A DNA stretch of 64,000 nucleotides from Winogradskyella sp. KYW1333 (GCF_003335675.1 NZ_QPHL01000016.1:1-64000); one strand, 5' to 3'; numbered from the stretch's first letter, positions 17,528 through 26,878 are shown. Notes: generated by a model not told the origin, from the sequence alone. Translations and numbers: made by a program.

Positions 17528-18614
17528 GACGCTTTATCTTATCTATTAATATTCTGATTTTGGAATATACAAAGGCATTGGTCTTGGTATAATGAAATGA
17601 TATGAAGCAAACTACGGTTAAGAATAATAAAGCACCTAAAATAGCTTGCCAAGGCACTAAGGTTTTACCAATAATTTGATGCAATCCGGTACCTGTAAAA
17701 CTTCCCCAGATTATAATAAAGTGAATGATGTAAATGGATAGTGTCTTCTGACCAATTTTTAATATTAGTGGTTGTTTTACAATAGATTCAAACAAATAAA
17801 AAATTGCGAATAGAATAAGTACATTTCCTAACCTGGTGTATAGATAATTAAAATAAGCCACCTCTTTTAGTAACACAAAATCACTCCAGTAATAGAGTTT
17901 CATCAACGTATAAGATGAGGTATTTATTAAAAACAATCCAACGATAAAAAAACTAGCTATAATACTTGGTTTAAACTTTGGTCTGTCAACATAACCATAA
18001 AACAAGGTGGCAATAAAAGCACCAAAGGCTATATATCCAAACCATGGTAAAATGGTAAAAACAGAACCGTTTGATTTGGTCATATAGTTTGCCAAAAACT
18101 CTGGTATATTGGGCAGAACTAAGTCGCGATATAAAGGCTCTGTTGTGAAAATTAATATCCCAATCTGTAACATTAAAACCGAAAAGACCAAGGTGTTTTT
18201 AAGTGTTAGTTTATATAGGAGGACAACACCAATTAGCGATAAACCTATACATTGCAAAACATCAATAACCAAAAAGTAGCTGTTAAACTCACCAACCAGC
18301 CACTCAAAAATTGGTACGCGCAAAAGGTAACCGATACCTATTAGCATTAATCCTCGTATCAAACCTTTTCGCATTCGTTGTTTTAATGTGCCTTTTTGCT
18401 TTGCTCTGATAAGTAGATAGGTAAAAATAAGCCCAGAAATGGTGAAGAACGTGGGTGCAGTTATCCCTCTAAAGTAGGTCCAAATTTGAAACGCAGTATT
18501 GTTCTCGTCTCTAAAGTTAACGTCTAGCAAGGTATCAATAAAGTGCCCTTGCAACATCATTAAGATGGCAAATGCACGCACCGCATCAATAAAATATAAC
18601 CTATTAGAACTCAA
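17517..18614 (-). CDS. Multispanning membrane acyltransferase-like protein (DUF1624/HGSNAT type)
   Basis: 365 aa with about ten hydrophobic helices. The N-terminus RLYFIDAVRAFAILMMLQGHF is typical of the DUF1624 / heparan-alpha-glucosaminide N-acetyltransferase-like group, where the H in QGHF is conserved. The C-terminus is basic. It probably moves an acyl group onto an envelope glycan or similar acceptor across the inner membrane; the substrate is unknown. Monocistronic, with a -7 box 20 nt upstream. Confidence 0.8.
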   Translation of the reverse strand: MSSNRLYFIDAVRAFAILMMLQGHFIDTLLDVNFRDENNTAFQIWTYFRGITAPTFFTISGLIFTYLLIRAKQKGTLKQRMRKGLIRGLMLIGIGYLLRVPIFEWLVGEFNSYFLVIDVLQCIGLSLIGVVLLYKLTLKNTLVFSVLMLQIGILIFTTEPLYRDLVLPNIPEFLANYMTKSNGSVFTILPWFGYIAFGAFIATLFYGYVDRPKFKPSIIASFFIVGLFLINTSSYTLMKLYYWSDFVLLKEVAYFNYLYTRLGNVLILFAIFYLFESIVKQPLILKIGQKTLSIYIIHFIIIWGSFTGTGLHQIIGKTLVPWQAILGALLFLTVVCFISFHYTKTNAFVYSKIRILIDKIKRRAQ

Positions 18615-18926
18615 TTAATTATTTGTTTGATACCAAATATAAGATTTAGATTATTAAACCCTTTATAGGTTTCAGTTGATTTTTCTTACATTTTAAAAGA
18701 CAAAATTTGCTAGTAATATTTTGTGTAAAACCATTGTTTGACGTATAGAAACTTACTTTTAACGAAGATTTCAGGATAATTGAACATTTTTAATTAAATA
18801 GAAGCCCGTTTTAGAACCAATATCGAAAAAGCCCCTAAGTAAGTTATTGATTAAAACATTATTAGCGCACTACACTCAGGCTTTTGCACTTATTTAAGTA
18901 TTATCGATGTTATAAATTCATAAACT
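18615..18926. other. Divergent intergenic region, about 312 bp
   Basis: It lies between the minus-strand membrane acyltransferase and the plus-strand sulfotransferase. Apart from the minus-strand -7 box there is no ORF, RNA or strong hairpin. A plus-strand promoter must lie here but no clear TAnnTTTG was found. Confidence 0.35.
18634..18641 (-). promoter_or_regulatory. -7 box for the DUF1624-type gene
   Basis: On the minus strand the sequence TATATTTG matches TAnnTTTG and ends about 20 nt before the ATG at 18614. Confidence 0.5.
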
Positions 18927-19766
18927 ATGAAAACCTTCGATAAATTTAAGTTTTTTTTGCTGAAAACTCCTTTAGCGAAATTTTTTCGAGGAATAGAATT
19001 TGCTATTGTGTCAATTAAGCTTAGTCATAAAAGACCCCTTCGATTAATACCAAATACTTTAATTTGTATTTCACCATATAAAACCGGAACAACATTCTTA
19101 TCGAGTACATTTGGTTCAGAGGTGTCTAAGCACGAACCACTTCACTATACAACTTATAAAATACTAGATAAAGATTTTAATAAATACTTCCCTAAACGGT
19201 TGAGGTATTTAAATTTAAAATTCGAATGTTCAGGATATTGGAGTGCTTATGTCGATGAATTGGCGACAAATGAAATTGCAAAGAAACTAAATTATTTATG
19301 TGTTTTAAGACCTCCATCTTCATGGATAACATCAGTAATTAATTATTGGAATAGACCTAATATGTCCGCACTAAATTTTTGTGTTTCTTATGATTTATTT
19401 TGGAAAGATAAAATAGGAGTTGACCTAAGACAGTTTGATTTTGAAAATGATACTGAAAAGAATGAAATCATTATAAATAAACTTATAAAGTTTTACTTCG
19501 ATTTCACGAAGAAAACGAGTAGTCTTAACAACATTACCTATATTCGATTAGAGGAAATAGATAAGAGTATTCCACTCATAGAAAAGATTATAAATGAAAA
19601 GGCAGATAAAAAGGACCAGTGGAAACGTGAAAATATAAAAAAGGCTTTCATTTACAGGAATGAATTTATTGATCAAGAGTACACACTGTTAACTAATAAA
19701 CTCATTAAAAAAAGAAAATATACAACCAAAGCAGAGCTTAAAAATCACTTCGTATTAGCAAGTTAA
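18927..19766 (+). CDS. Sulfotransferase family protein
   Basis: 279 aa. The motif ISPYKTGTTFLSSTF (about residues 49-63) matches the 5'-phosphosulfate-binding loop of PAPS-dependent sulfotransferases, and LRPPSSWITSVINYW (about 126-140) fits the 3'-phosphate-binding Arg/Ser region. No signal peptide is present, so it is cytosolic or membrane-peripheral. The codons are AT-rich and it stands alone between long intergenic regions, without PAPS synthesis genes, which suggests horizontal acquisition. It probably sulfates a surface glycan or lipid; the acceptor is not known. Confidence 0.75.
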   Translation: MKTFDKFKFFLLKTPLAKFFRGIEFAIVSIKLSHKRPLRLIPNTLICISPYKTGTTFLSSTFGSEVSKHEPLHYTTYKILDKDFNKYFPKRLRYLNLKFECSGYWSAYVDELATNEIAKKLNYLCVLRPPSSWITSVINYWNRPNMSALNFCVSYDLFWKDKIGVDLRQFDFENDTEKNEIIINKLIKFYFDFTKKTSSLNNITYIRLEEIDKSIPLIEKIINEKADKKDQWKRENIKKAFIYRNEFIDQEYTLLTNKLIKKRKYTTKAELKNHFVLAS

Positions 19767-20173
19767 TAAATTGAAAATAAGATAGGGGGGGTATGCAATT
19801 ATTTTATGAATCATGAATATATTAGGATTTTAAAATATTATAATCCTTAGGTGTTCAGGATTAAATAGGATTCTCAAAAAGCTTTTCGTAATTATTTTTG
19901 TAAGTAATTGTTTTACAAATTAAATTAAATAAAAAACAATGACTCTATTGATCCAAATCAACAAATATTTTGAAGTGGATAATATTCATTCTTTTCAGAG
20001 GTGATATTAATCATTTTTGCAAAGAATTTAATTTGGTTGTCAACAGTTTGATAAATCCAGCTTTAATTAATTTTATTGGGTGATAAGCCATGTAAAAGGT
20101 TTCAAAATCGGAAAATAATAGATTGGCTATGCAATTCTAAGAAATTACAAACAGTCCTTTAGATTCCTTATTT
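19767..20173 (+). other. Intergenic region, about 407 bp
   Basis: Long AT-rich gap with no credible ORF or RNA. It holds a tract of seven G (19785-19791), out of keeping with the local composition, and a TAnnTTTG box (TATTTTTG, 20169-20176) directly at the start of the next gene. Confidence 0.4.
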
Positions 20174-21556
20174 TTGACAGCAGTGAATACATTCAATTAT
20201 CTTTTAGAGCAATTTTCGGACTTGGCTTGGGGTTTGCCATTGCTCATACTACTTATTGGTGGTGGTTTATACCTTCTTATTCGCTCTAAGTTTTTACCAT
20301 TTCGTTATTTAGGACATGCCATTAGTATTTTACATGGTAAGTATGATGATCAGAATGATACTGGTCATATATCGCATTTTCAAGCCTTAACGACAGCACT
20401 GTCCTCAACCATCGGTATGGGAAATATTGCTGGTGTGGCCCTGGCCATTTCCGTTGGAGGACCTGGTGCTATGTTTTGGATGTGGGTAAGTGCCATTGTT
20501 GGGATGTCTACCAAATTCTTTACATCTACGCTCGCCATTTTATATAGAGGGAGGGATAGTGCTGGTGTGGTACAAGGTGGTCCTATGTACTTTATCATGG
20601 AAGGCTTGGGTAAGCATTGGAAACCTATTGCAGTGATGTTTAGTTTCTTTGGTATGTTGGGTGCTCTTCCAGTAGTTAACGTTAACCAGCTAAAGCAAGC
20701 AATAAACGATATAATATTGATACCAAACGGTGTAGAGGTATCTTTTCAATCTAATCTAGTCATTGCCTTGGTATTAGTACTTTTTACAAGTATTGTAATA
20801 CTAGGTGGTCTAAAACGTATTAGTATTTTGGCATCTCGCTTGGTGCCTTCTATGGTTGTGCTATACTTTATTTTAGTGATGATAATTCTTTCAATGCATT
20901 ACACGGAAGTTCCTAAATATTTGGCACTAATAGTTACAGATGCCTTTAATGCAGATTATTATCCAAAAGATGAGTCGTTTCTTGGTGGTGTTCTAGGTGG
21001 ATTGATATTACATGGTATAAAACGAGGTGCATTTTCTAACGAAGCAGGTTTAGGTACTGCACCTTTAGCACATGGTGCTGCAAAAACCGATGAACCGGTT
21101 AGGGAAGGCTTGGTGGCGATGCTTGGCCCAGCAATAGATACCCTGGTGGTATGTACTTTAACGGCATTAGCGATTTTAGTAACGGGTGTTTGGGAGACCA
21201 CAGGTAGCAGTGGTGTAAGCCTTACAGCTGAAGCATTTCAGAATGCAATGCCATATGGCCAATACCTTTTGATGCTATGCGTTTTCTTTTTTAGTGTGTC
21301 CTCCTTGTTTTCTTATGCGTATTATGGTACCAAATGCTTGTCTTTCTTGATAGGAGCAGATAAAAAGCATTATTATAATTACTTGTATATAGCGAGTATA
21401 GTATTAGCAGCGACGACGGAGTTTGAGGCTATGATTAATCTTATTGACGGTGTTTTTGCTTTAATGGCTATACCTACAATGCTTTCTACCATAATTCTTG
21501 CGCCTAAGGTCTTAGAAGTATCAAAATTTTATTTTTCAAAATTAAAATCAAACTGA
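20174..21556 (+). CDS. Alanine/glycine:cation symporter (AgcS family)
   Basis: 460 aa, about eleven transmembrane helices. The family signature is in TALSSTIGMGNIAGVALA (about residues 75-92), with GAMFWMWVSAIVGMSTKF next. It imports alanine or glycine with sodium. The frame opens at TTG 20174, but a -7 box (TATTTTTG, 20169-20176) overlaps it, so the GTG at 20183 is the likely start, on a leaderless or very short-leader mRNA. It is followed after 2 nt by DUF4212 and the SSS transporter gene. Confidence 0.92.
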   Translation: MTAVNTFNYLLEQFSDLAWGLPLLILLIGGGLYLLIRSKFLPFRYLGHAISILHGKYDDQNDTGHISHFQALTTALSSTIGMGNIAGVALAISVGGPGAMFWMWVSAIVGMSTKFFTSTLAILYRGRDSAGVVQGGPMYFIMEGLGKHWKPIAVMFSFFGMLGALPVVNVNQLKQAINDIILIPNGVEVSFQSNLVIALVLVLFTSIVILGGLKRISILASRLVPSMVVLYFILVMIILSMHYTEVPKYLALIVTDAFNADYYPKDESFLGGVLGGLILHGIKRGAFSNEAGLGTAPLAHGAAKTDEPVREGLVAMLGPAIDTLVVCTLTALAILVTGVWETTGSSGVSLTAEAFQNAMPYGQYLLMLCVFFFSVSSLFSYAYYGTKCLSFLIGADKKHYYNYLYIASIVLAATTEFEAMINLIDGVFALMAIPTMLSTIILAPKVLEVSKFYFSKLKSN

Positions 21557-21558
21557 TA

Positions 21559-21816
21559 ATGAAGGTAACAGATAATGCAAAAGCCTATTGGCGTGAAAAT
21601 ATTAAATATGTTATCATTTTGCTAGTAATATGGTTTATTGTGTCTTATTGTGCTGGGATTTTGTTTAAAGATGAATTGAATCAAATTAAGATTGGTGGAT
21701 TCAAACTCGGATTCTGGTTTGCTCAACAAGGCTCAATGTACGTTTTTGTGATATTGATTTTTATATATGTAAGGATGATGAATAAACTTGATGAAAAATA
21801 CGGTTATGATAAATAA
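21559..21816 (+). CDS. DUF4212 small subunit of a sodium/solute symporter
   Basis: 85 aa with two transmembrane helices (about residues 17-36 and 50-72). YWRENIKYVIILLVIW and FWFAQQGSMYVFVILIFIY match DUF4212, which always accompanies a VC_2705-type SSS transporter. It starts 2 nt after agcS and its 3' end overlaps the transporter gene by 26 nt in another frame. Likely the partner subunit of the next gene product. Confidence 0.92.
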   Translation: MKVTDNAKAYWRENIKYVIILLVIWFIVSYCAGILFKDELNQIKIGGFKLGFWFAQQGSMYVFVILIFIYVRMMNKLDEKYGYDK

Positions 21817-23536
21817 ACTTCTACTTATAGCCGAATTAGATGTTCAAAATTGGACATACATTTTAGTTGGAACCACATTCGCGCTCTATATTGGAATTGC
21901 CATTTGGTCTAGAGCAGGCTCAACCAAAGAATTTTATGTTGCAGGAGGTGGAGTGTCACCACTTGCAAATGGTATGGCAACGGCAGCTGATTGGATGAGT
22001 GCTGCTTCTTTTATTTCTATGGCTGGTATTATTTCTTTTGCAGGTTTTGATGGAGCGGTATATTTAATGGGTTGGACAGGTGGCTACGTCTTGCTTGCAT
22101 TGTTGCTAGCGCCTTACCTTCGTAAGTTTGGGAAATTTACAGTTCCAGATTTTATTGGTGATCGGTACTATTCTAAAACAGCACGAATTGTTGCTGTGAT
22201 GTGTGCTTTGTTAGTTTCATTTACATATGTGGCAGGACAAATGCGTGGAGTCGGTATTGTATTTTCAAGATTTCTTGAAGTAGATATTAATACTGGCGTC
22301 ATCATAGGAATGCTCATTGTTTTGTTTTATGCAGTGCTTGGCGGTATGAAAGGTATCACATACACACAAGTAGCACAATACTGTGTATTAATATTTGCTT
22401 TCATGGTGCCTGCAATTTTTATCTCCATTCAAGTGACTGGTAACCCAATTCCACAATTAGGATTTGGCTCAGAATTAAGTGATGGTTCAGGAACTTATTT
22501 GTTAGATAAGTTAGATGACTTAAGTAACCAACTTGGTTTTGCTGAATATACAGAGGGTTCAAAATCGACTATAGATATTTTTGCAATCACATTAGCTTTG
22601 ATGATAGGTACAGCTGGTTTACCTCATGTCATTGTTAGATTTTTTACCGTAAAGCGTGTTAAAGATGCTCGTAAATCAGCAGGTATAGCATTATTGTTAA
22701 TTGTTATTTTATACTCTACAGCGCCAGCAGTTGCAGCATTTGCAAGAACAAATATGATTGAAACGGTTTCCAATCAACCTTATGCTGAAGTGCCTGTATG
22801 GTTTAAGAAATGGGAGACTACAGGGCTAATTTCATTTGATGATAAAAATAAAGATGGATTAATTTCTTATGTTGCTAATACTTCAAAAAATGAGTTAACA
22901 ATCGATAGAGATATCATGGTTTTGGCAAACCCTGAAATTGCCAAACTGCCTAATTGGGTTGTTGCTTTAGTGGCGGCAGGAGGTTTAGCTGCTGCACTAT
23001 CTACTGCTGCAGGATTATTACTAGTGATTTCATCTTCTATATCTCATGATTTAATTAAGAAAATTATAAAACCTTCAATCTCTGAAAAAGAAGAACTTGT
23101 TGTAGCGCGTTTATCTGCTGTTGGTGCTGTGTGTATTGCTGGTTATTTTGGCATAAACCCTCCAGGTTTCGTAGCTGCCGTTGTTGCTTTAGCATTTGGC
23201 TTGGCAGCGGCATCTTTCTTTCCTGCTATAATATTGGGTATTTTTTACAAACGAATGAATAAGGAAGGTGCTATTGCAGGTATGTTGGTAGGTATTATAA
23301 GTATGTTGCTTTACATGATCAAATACAAACTCGGTTGGTTTGACTCACAATTACCTGATAAGAGCGAATGGTGGTTTGGAATTTCACCAGAAGGTTTTGG
23401 TACTATTGCGATGATGCTTAATTTTATAATATCAATTATAATAATGAAGCTCACTAAAGCACCACCTGAAGAGGTTCAAAAAATTGTTGAAGATATAAGA
23501 ATCCCAAGCGGTGCCAAAGAAGCTATTCAACATTAG
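21791..23536 (+). CDS. Sodium:solute symporter, acetate/short-chain acid type (VC_2705/ActP-like)
   Basis: About 581 aa, thirteen or so helices of the LeuT-fold SSS family. FYVAGGGVSPLANGMATAADWMS and the later ALSTAAGLLLVISSSISHDL are signatures of the ActP/VC_2705 group. The hydrophilic insertion around residues 330-370 is also usual. Next to acs and DUF4212 the likely substrate is acetate or a related monocarboxylate. The ATG at 21791 (or at 21806) is preferred over the TTG at 21788. It overlaps the DUF4212 gene, suggesting coupled translation of the two subunits. Confidence 0.92.
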   Translation: MKNTVMINKLLLIAELDVQNWTYILVGTTFALYIGIAIWSRAGSTKEFYVAGGGVSPLANGMATAADWMSAASFISMAGIISFAGFDGAVYLMGWTGGYVLLALLLAPYLRKFGKFTVPDFIGDRYYSKTARIVAVMCALLVSFTYVAGQMRGVGIVFSRFLEVDINTGVIIGMLIVLFYAVLGGMKGITYTQVAQYCVLIFAFMVPAIFISIQVTGNPIPQLGFGSELSDGSGTYLLDKLDDLSNQLGFAEYTEGSKSTIDIFAITLALMIGTAGLPHVIVRFFTVKRVKDARKSAGIALLLIVILYSTAPAVAAFARTNMIETVSNQPYAEVPVWFKKWETTGLISFDDKNKDGLISYVANTSKNELTIDRDIMVLANPEIAKLPNWVVALVAAGGLAAALSTAAGLLLVISSSISHDLIKKIIKPSISEKEELVVARLSAVGAVCIAGYFGINPPGFVAAVVALAFGLAAASFFPAIILGIFYKRMNKEGAIAGMLVGIISMLLYMIKYKLGWFDSQLPDKSEWWFGISPEGFGTIAMMLNFIISIIIMKLTKAPPEEVQKIVEDIRIPSGAKEAIQH

Positions 23537-23543
23537 ATTTATT

Positions 23544-25451
23544 ATGAGTAATTACCACATTAAGAATTTTGAAGAGTATTTTCAGGTTTATAGAAAATCA
23601 GTAAGAAACCCTGAAGAATTCTGGGAAGAAATTGCTGAAGAACATTTTGTTTGGCGCAAAAAATGGGAAAACGTCCTCAGCTGGGATTTTAGTAAACCAG
23701 AAATAAAATGGTTTGAAGGCGCAAAGCTTAATATAACCGAAAATTGTATAGATAGACATTTACATACAAGAGGTGATAAAACAGCTATATTGTTTGAGCC
23801 TAACGACCCAAATGAGTCAGCTGAGCACATTACATATAAAGACCTGCATCAACGTGTTTGTAAATTTGCCAATGTGCTTCATGATAAGGGTATAAGAAAG
23901 GGTGATCGTGTTTGTATCTACTTACCAATGATACCAGAACTTGCCGTTTCAGTGCTGGCTTGTGCTAGAATTGGCGCTATACATTCAGTGGTCTTTGCTG
24001 GTTTTTCTTCAACAGCACTATCAACTCGAATTAATGATTGTGATGCTAAAATGGTTATCACTTCAGATGGTTCTTATCGCGGTGCTAAAACTATTGATTT
24101 AAAGGGTATTGTAGATGAGGCTTTAGAAGATTGCTTAGGAGTTAAAACCGTTCTAGTTGCAAAACGTATAGATTCTGACATACATATGAAAGAGGGGAGG
24201 GACTATTGGCTACAAAAACTTTTAGATAATGCTTTTCAGGAATATTCTGCTGTTGAAATGGATGCTGAAGACCCATTATTTATTCTTTACACGTCGGGTT
24301 CCACTGGTATGCCAAAAGGTATGATGCACACAACAGCTGGTTACATGGTGTATGCGGCATATACCTTTAAAAATGTATTCCAATATAGAGAGGAAGATGT
24401 GTATTGGTGTACCGCTGATATAGGTTGGATTACTGGACATAGTTATATAGTTTATGGTCCACTGGCTAATGGTGCAACCACAGTAATGTTTGAAGGTGTA
24501 CCTAGCTATCCTGATTTTGGACGTTTTTGGGAAATAGTACAAAAACATAAAATTAATCAGTTCTATACGGCACCAACGGCTATTAGAGCATTAGCGAAGC
24601 ATGGTACGGAATTAGTTGATAAATATGATTTATCATCTTTAAAAGTACTTGGTTCAGTAGGTGAACCGATAAATGAAGAGGCATGGCATTGGTATAATGA
24701 TAATGTAGGAAAGAAGAAGAGTCCAATAGTAGACACCTGGTGGCAGACGGAAACAGGAGGAATTATGATAACACCTATTCCTTTTTCTACACCAACAAAA
24801 CCAACATATGCAACATTGCCATTTATTGGTATTCAGCCAGCTCTTATGGATGAAAATGGACAAGAGATAAAAGGCAATCAAGTAGACGGTAGATTGTGTA
24901 TAAAATTTCCTTGGCCATCAATGGCGAGAACTATTTGGGGAAATCATGAGCGTTATAAAGACACCTATTTTTCTGCTTTTGAAAACATGTATTTTACTGG
25001 AGATGGTGCCTTGCGAGATGAGGTTGGTTACTATAGAATAACAGGTAGAGTTGATGATGTAATTATTGTTTCCGGTCATAATTTAGGAACTGCACCAATC
25101 GAAGATGCCATCAATGAGCATAATGCTGTTGCCGAATCTGCAATTGTCGGATTCCCTCATCATGTTAAGGGTAATGCGCTTTATGGTTACATTACTTTGA
25201 AAGATACAGGAGAAGGACGTTCTCATGAAAATGTTCGAAAAGAAATAAACCAACTGATTTCCGATCGTATTGGCCCTATTGCAAAGCTTGATAAAATTCA
25301 GTTTACTTCTGGCTTGCCTAAAACAAGATCTGGTAAAATCATGAGAAGGATATTAAGAAAAATAGCGTCAAATGACACAAGCAAATTAGGGGATACGAGT
25401 ACTTTGTTGAATCCTGAGGTGGTTCAAGATATTATGGACAATGTTGTTTAG
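23544..25451 (+). CDS. acs: Acetate--CoA ligase
   Basis: 635 aa from ATG 23544 (MSNYHIKNFEEY). A longer frame opens at 23511 inside the symporter gene, but its extra residues are not conserved in Acs. Motifs: YTSGSTGMPKG (AMP-binding P-loop), DTWWQTETGG, GRVDDVIIVSGH, and the C-terminal PKTRSGKIMRR with the catalytic lysine that is acetylated in other bacteria. It converts acetate, ATP and CoA to acetyl-CoA. It lies 7 nt after the symporter in a transport-plus-activation operon. A strong terminator follows. Confidence 0.97.
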   Translation: MSNYHIKNFEEYFQVYRKSVRNPEEFWEEIAEEHFVWRKKWENVLSWDFSKPEIKWFEGAKLNITENCIDRHLHTRGDKTAILFEPNDPNESAEHITYKDLHQRVCKFANVLHDKGIRKGDRVCIYLPMIPELAVSVLACARIGAIHSVVFAGFSSTALSTRINDCDAKMVITSDGSYRGAKTIDLKGIVDEALEDCLGVKTVLVAKRIDSDIHMKEGRDYWLQKLLDNAFQEYSAVEMDAEDPLFILYTSGSTGMPKGMMHTTAGYMVYAAYTFKNVFQYREEDVYWCTADIGWITGHSYIVYGPLANGATTVMFEGVPSYPDFGRFWEIVQKHKINQFYTAPTAIRALAKHGTELVDKYDLSSLKVLGSVGEPINEEAWHWYNDNVGKKKSPIVDTWWQTETGGIMITPIPFSTPTKPTYATLPFIGIQPALMDENGQEIKGNQVDGRLCIKFPWPSMARTIWGNHERYKDTYFSAFENMYFTGDGALRDEVGYYRITGRVDDVIIVSGHNLGTAPIEDAINEHNAVAESAIVGFPHHVKGNALYGYITLKDTGEGRSHENVRKEINQLISDRIGPIAKLDKIQFTSGLPKTRSGKIMRRILRKIASNDTSKLGDTSTLLNPEVVQDIMDNVV

Positions 25452-25480
25452 ACCTATCTAATATTCTAAACCTTTAAATT

Positions 25481-25515
25481 AAGCATCAAATCAAATTGTG
25501 GTTTGATGCTTTTTT
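25481..25515 (+). terminator. Rho-independent terminator of the acs operon
   Basis: A 10-bp perfect stem, AAGCATCAAA (25481-25490) with TTTGATGCTT (25502-25511), an 11-nt loop and a T run to 25515. Confidence 0.9.
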
Positions 25516-25554
25516 CATATTTAAGTTTTTATATTCGCCGCAAATCAGAAACCT

Positions 25555-26217
25555 ATGCTTAAAGCTGTTCTTTTTGATATGGATGGTGTTATTGTAGATA
25601 CTGAACCTTTACACTATAAGGCCTATCATAAGATGTTTGGAGATGTTAATATTAATGTTGATGAAGATTTGTATGAATCATTCACTGGGCAATCTACAAT
25701 TGATATTTGCAGACGATTGGTCGATCATTTCAATTTAGACTTTGCACCTGAATATTTAGTTGAACTTAAACGTCAGCATTTTAAATATTTATTTGAACAT
25801 GATAAGGACTTAAAGCTAATCGATGGTGTATTGCAATTAATCCAAGATTATTACAATAATAACATTAAGTTAGTGGTTGCATCTTCTGCTTCAATGCCTA
25901 ATATTGAAAGGGTTTTTAAAAGGTTTGATTTAAACCAATATTTCACTGGAAAATTTAGTGGTGCTGATTTAAAGAAATCAAAGCCACATCCTGAGATATT
26001 TATAAAAGCATCTGCATTTACAGGTTTCTTAAAGACTGAATGTATAGTTATTGAAGATTCCACAAATGGCATTAAAGCAGCTAATGATGCTGATATTTAC
26101 TGTATTGGCTTTAAAAGCTCTCACTCATCTGGGCAGGATTATTCGAATGCAGATTTAGTTATTTCAGATTTTAATGACATAAGGTTTGACAATCTAAACA
26201 CTTTTTTAAGTGATTAA
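25555..26217 (+). CDS. HAD family phosphatase / beta-phosphoglucomutase-like
   Basis: 220 aa HAD with a four-helix cap. Motif I is FDMDGVIVDTEP, motif II is in VVASSAS, motif III is the lysine in KSKPHPEIF, and motif IV is in IVIEDSTNGIKAA. This is the beta-phosphoglucomutase/CbbY-like subgroup; whether it is a mutase or a phosphatase cannot be read from sequence. It is monocistronic after the acs terminator and converges on a gene remnant whose stop overlaps its own. Confidence 0.88.
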   Translation: MLKAVLFDMDGVIVDTEPLHYKAYHKMFGDVNINVDEDLYESFTGQSTIDICRRLVDHFNLDFAPEYLVELKRQHFKYLFEHDKDLKLIDGVLQLIQDYYNNNIKLVVASSASMPNIERVFKRFDLNQYFTGKFSGADLKKSKPHPEIFIKASAFTGFLKTECIVIEDSTNGIKAANDADIYCIGFKSSHSSGQDYSNADLVISDFNDIRFDNLNTFLSD

Positions 26218-26412
26218 CTGTAGCGTTCAGTAATCTGTTTAATTACAGCAGTAGTTGTAGCTTCTTTTTCTTTAGACACTAACTGAGTTGCTGGAACTTG
26301 TCTCACCTCACAATTTTTAATGCTACATTGTTCACAGGTAACACCAACGTCAATTCTTTTTAAGGATTTGTGATCTAGGAAATTTACTTTTCGCTGTAGC
26401 TGAGTATTTAAA
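26214..26412 (-). pseudogene. C-terminal remnant of an XRE/ScfR-like regulator
   Basis: An open minus-strand frame of about 65 codons without a start ends at TAA 26214-26216. Its text reads LDHKSLKRIDVGVTCEQC, then NCEVRQVP, then a helical end TTTAVIKQITERYS. This Cys-containing VGVTCEQC...NCEVR ending resembles the C-terminus of large XRE-type (IrrE/ScfR-like) transcription regulators of Flavobacteriia. Nothing else of such a gene (HTH, central domain) is here, and the unrelated 26414-26878 gene abuts it. I read it as a deletion remnant. Family assignment is from memory and uncertain. Confidence 0.5.
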
Positions 26413-26413
26413 C

Positions 26414-26878
26414 TTAACCCTTTTTCTTCTTTTTCGTCTTCTTCTTTTTCTTTTTCTTCTCTTTCTTTACAGCCTTTTCATCAAAATCGCCCTCAATCAT
26501 GTCTTGAATTTTATTCATGTCACCTTCTGAAATCAAAGTCTTCAATTCTTCAAAATGAGTGTTTTCAAGATGTTTAATGGCATTTGCTCTATCAAAACTG
26601 CGTTCAAAAGGTGTTTTAAGTATAGATAATTTTGCATCATAATAAGAATTGAGGTGCTGTCTTATTATTACCTGTTGGAATTCATCTGCTTCAAGTGTTG
26701 TTAAAAAATTAGAAATATATTCTTGTTTTCGTTGTTCGATTTCGCGTTCTCGTTTAGCAATTTCTTGCTCGGTAGGTTCTCTATTAACTTGTGGGTTTCC
26801 CATTCGGTCTCTTCTGGTTTGACTTAGAACATTAAGACTTAAAAAAAGGAATACTATAGCTACAACTGTTTTATTCAT
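26414..26878 (-). CDS. Secreted hypothetical protein with lysine-rich tail
   Basis: 154 aa. A signal peptide (about residues 1-19, ending LNVLSQ) is followed by a charged, probably helical region (EQEIAKREREIEQRKQEYI, then a LEADEFQQVIIRQHLNSYYD segment) and a C-terminal run of lysines. The helical core with a Leu-Glu-x-Asp-Glu-Phe-Gln motif resembles small periplasmic Spy/CpxP-like or related Flavobacteriia proteins, but I do not recognise the family. First of a run of minus-strand genes from prfB downstream, 10 nt after arsC. The poly-lysine tail is a simple-repeat region (A-rich on the coding strand). Confidence 0.72.
   Translation of the reverse strand: MNKTVVAIVFLFLSLNVLSQTRRDRMGNPQVNREPTEQEIAKREREIEQRKQEYISNFLTTLEADEFQQVIIRQHLNSYYDAKLSILKTPFERSFDRANAIKHLENTHFEELKTLISEGDMNKIQDMIEGDFDEKAVKKEKKKKKKKTKKKKKG

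Noticed and set aside
26414-26460. The A/AAG-rich tract at the 3' end of the secreted protein gene as a regulatory repeat
   Set aside because: It encodes an in-frame run of lysines with varied codons (AAA and AAG), consistent with a basic protein tail rather than a nucleotide-level element.
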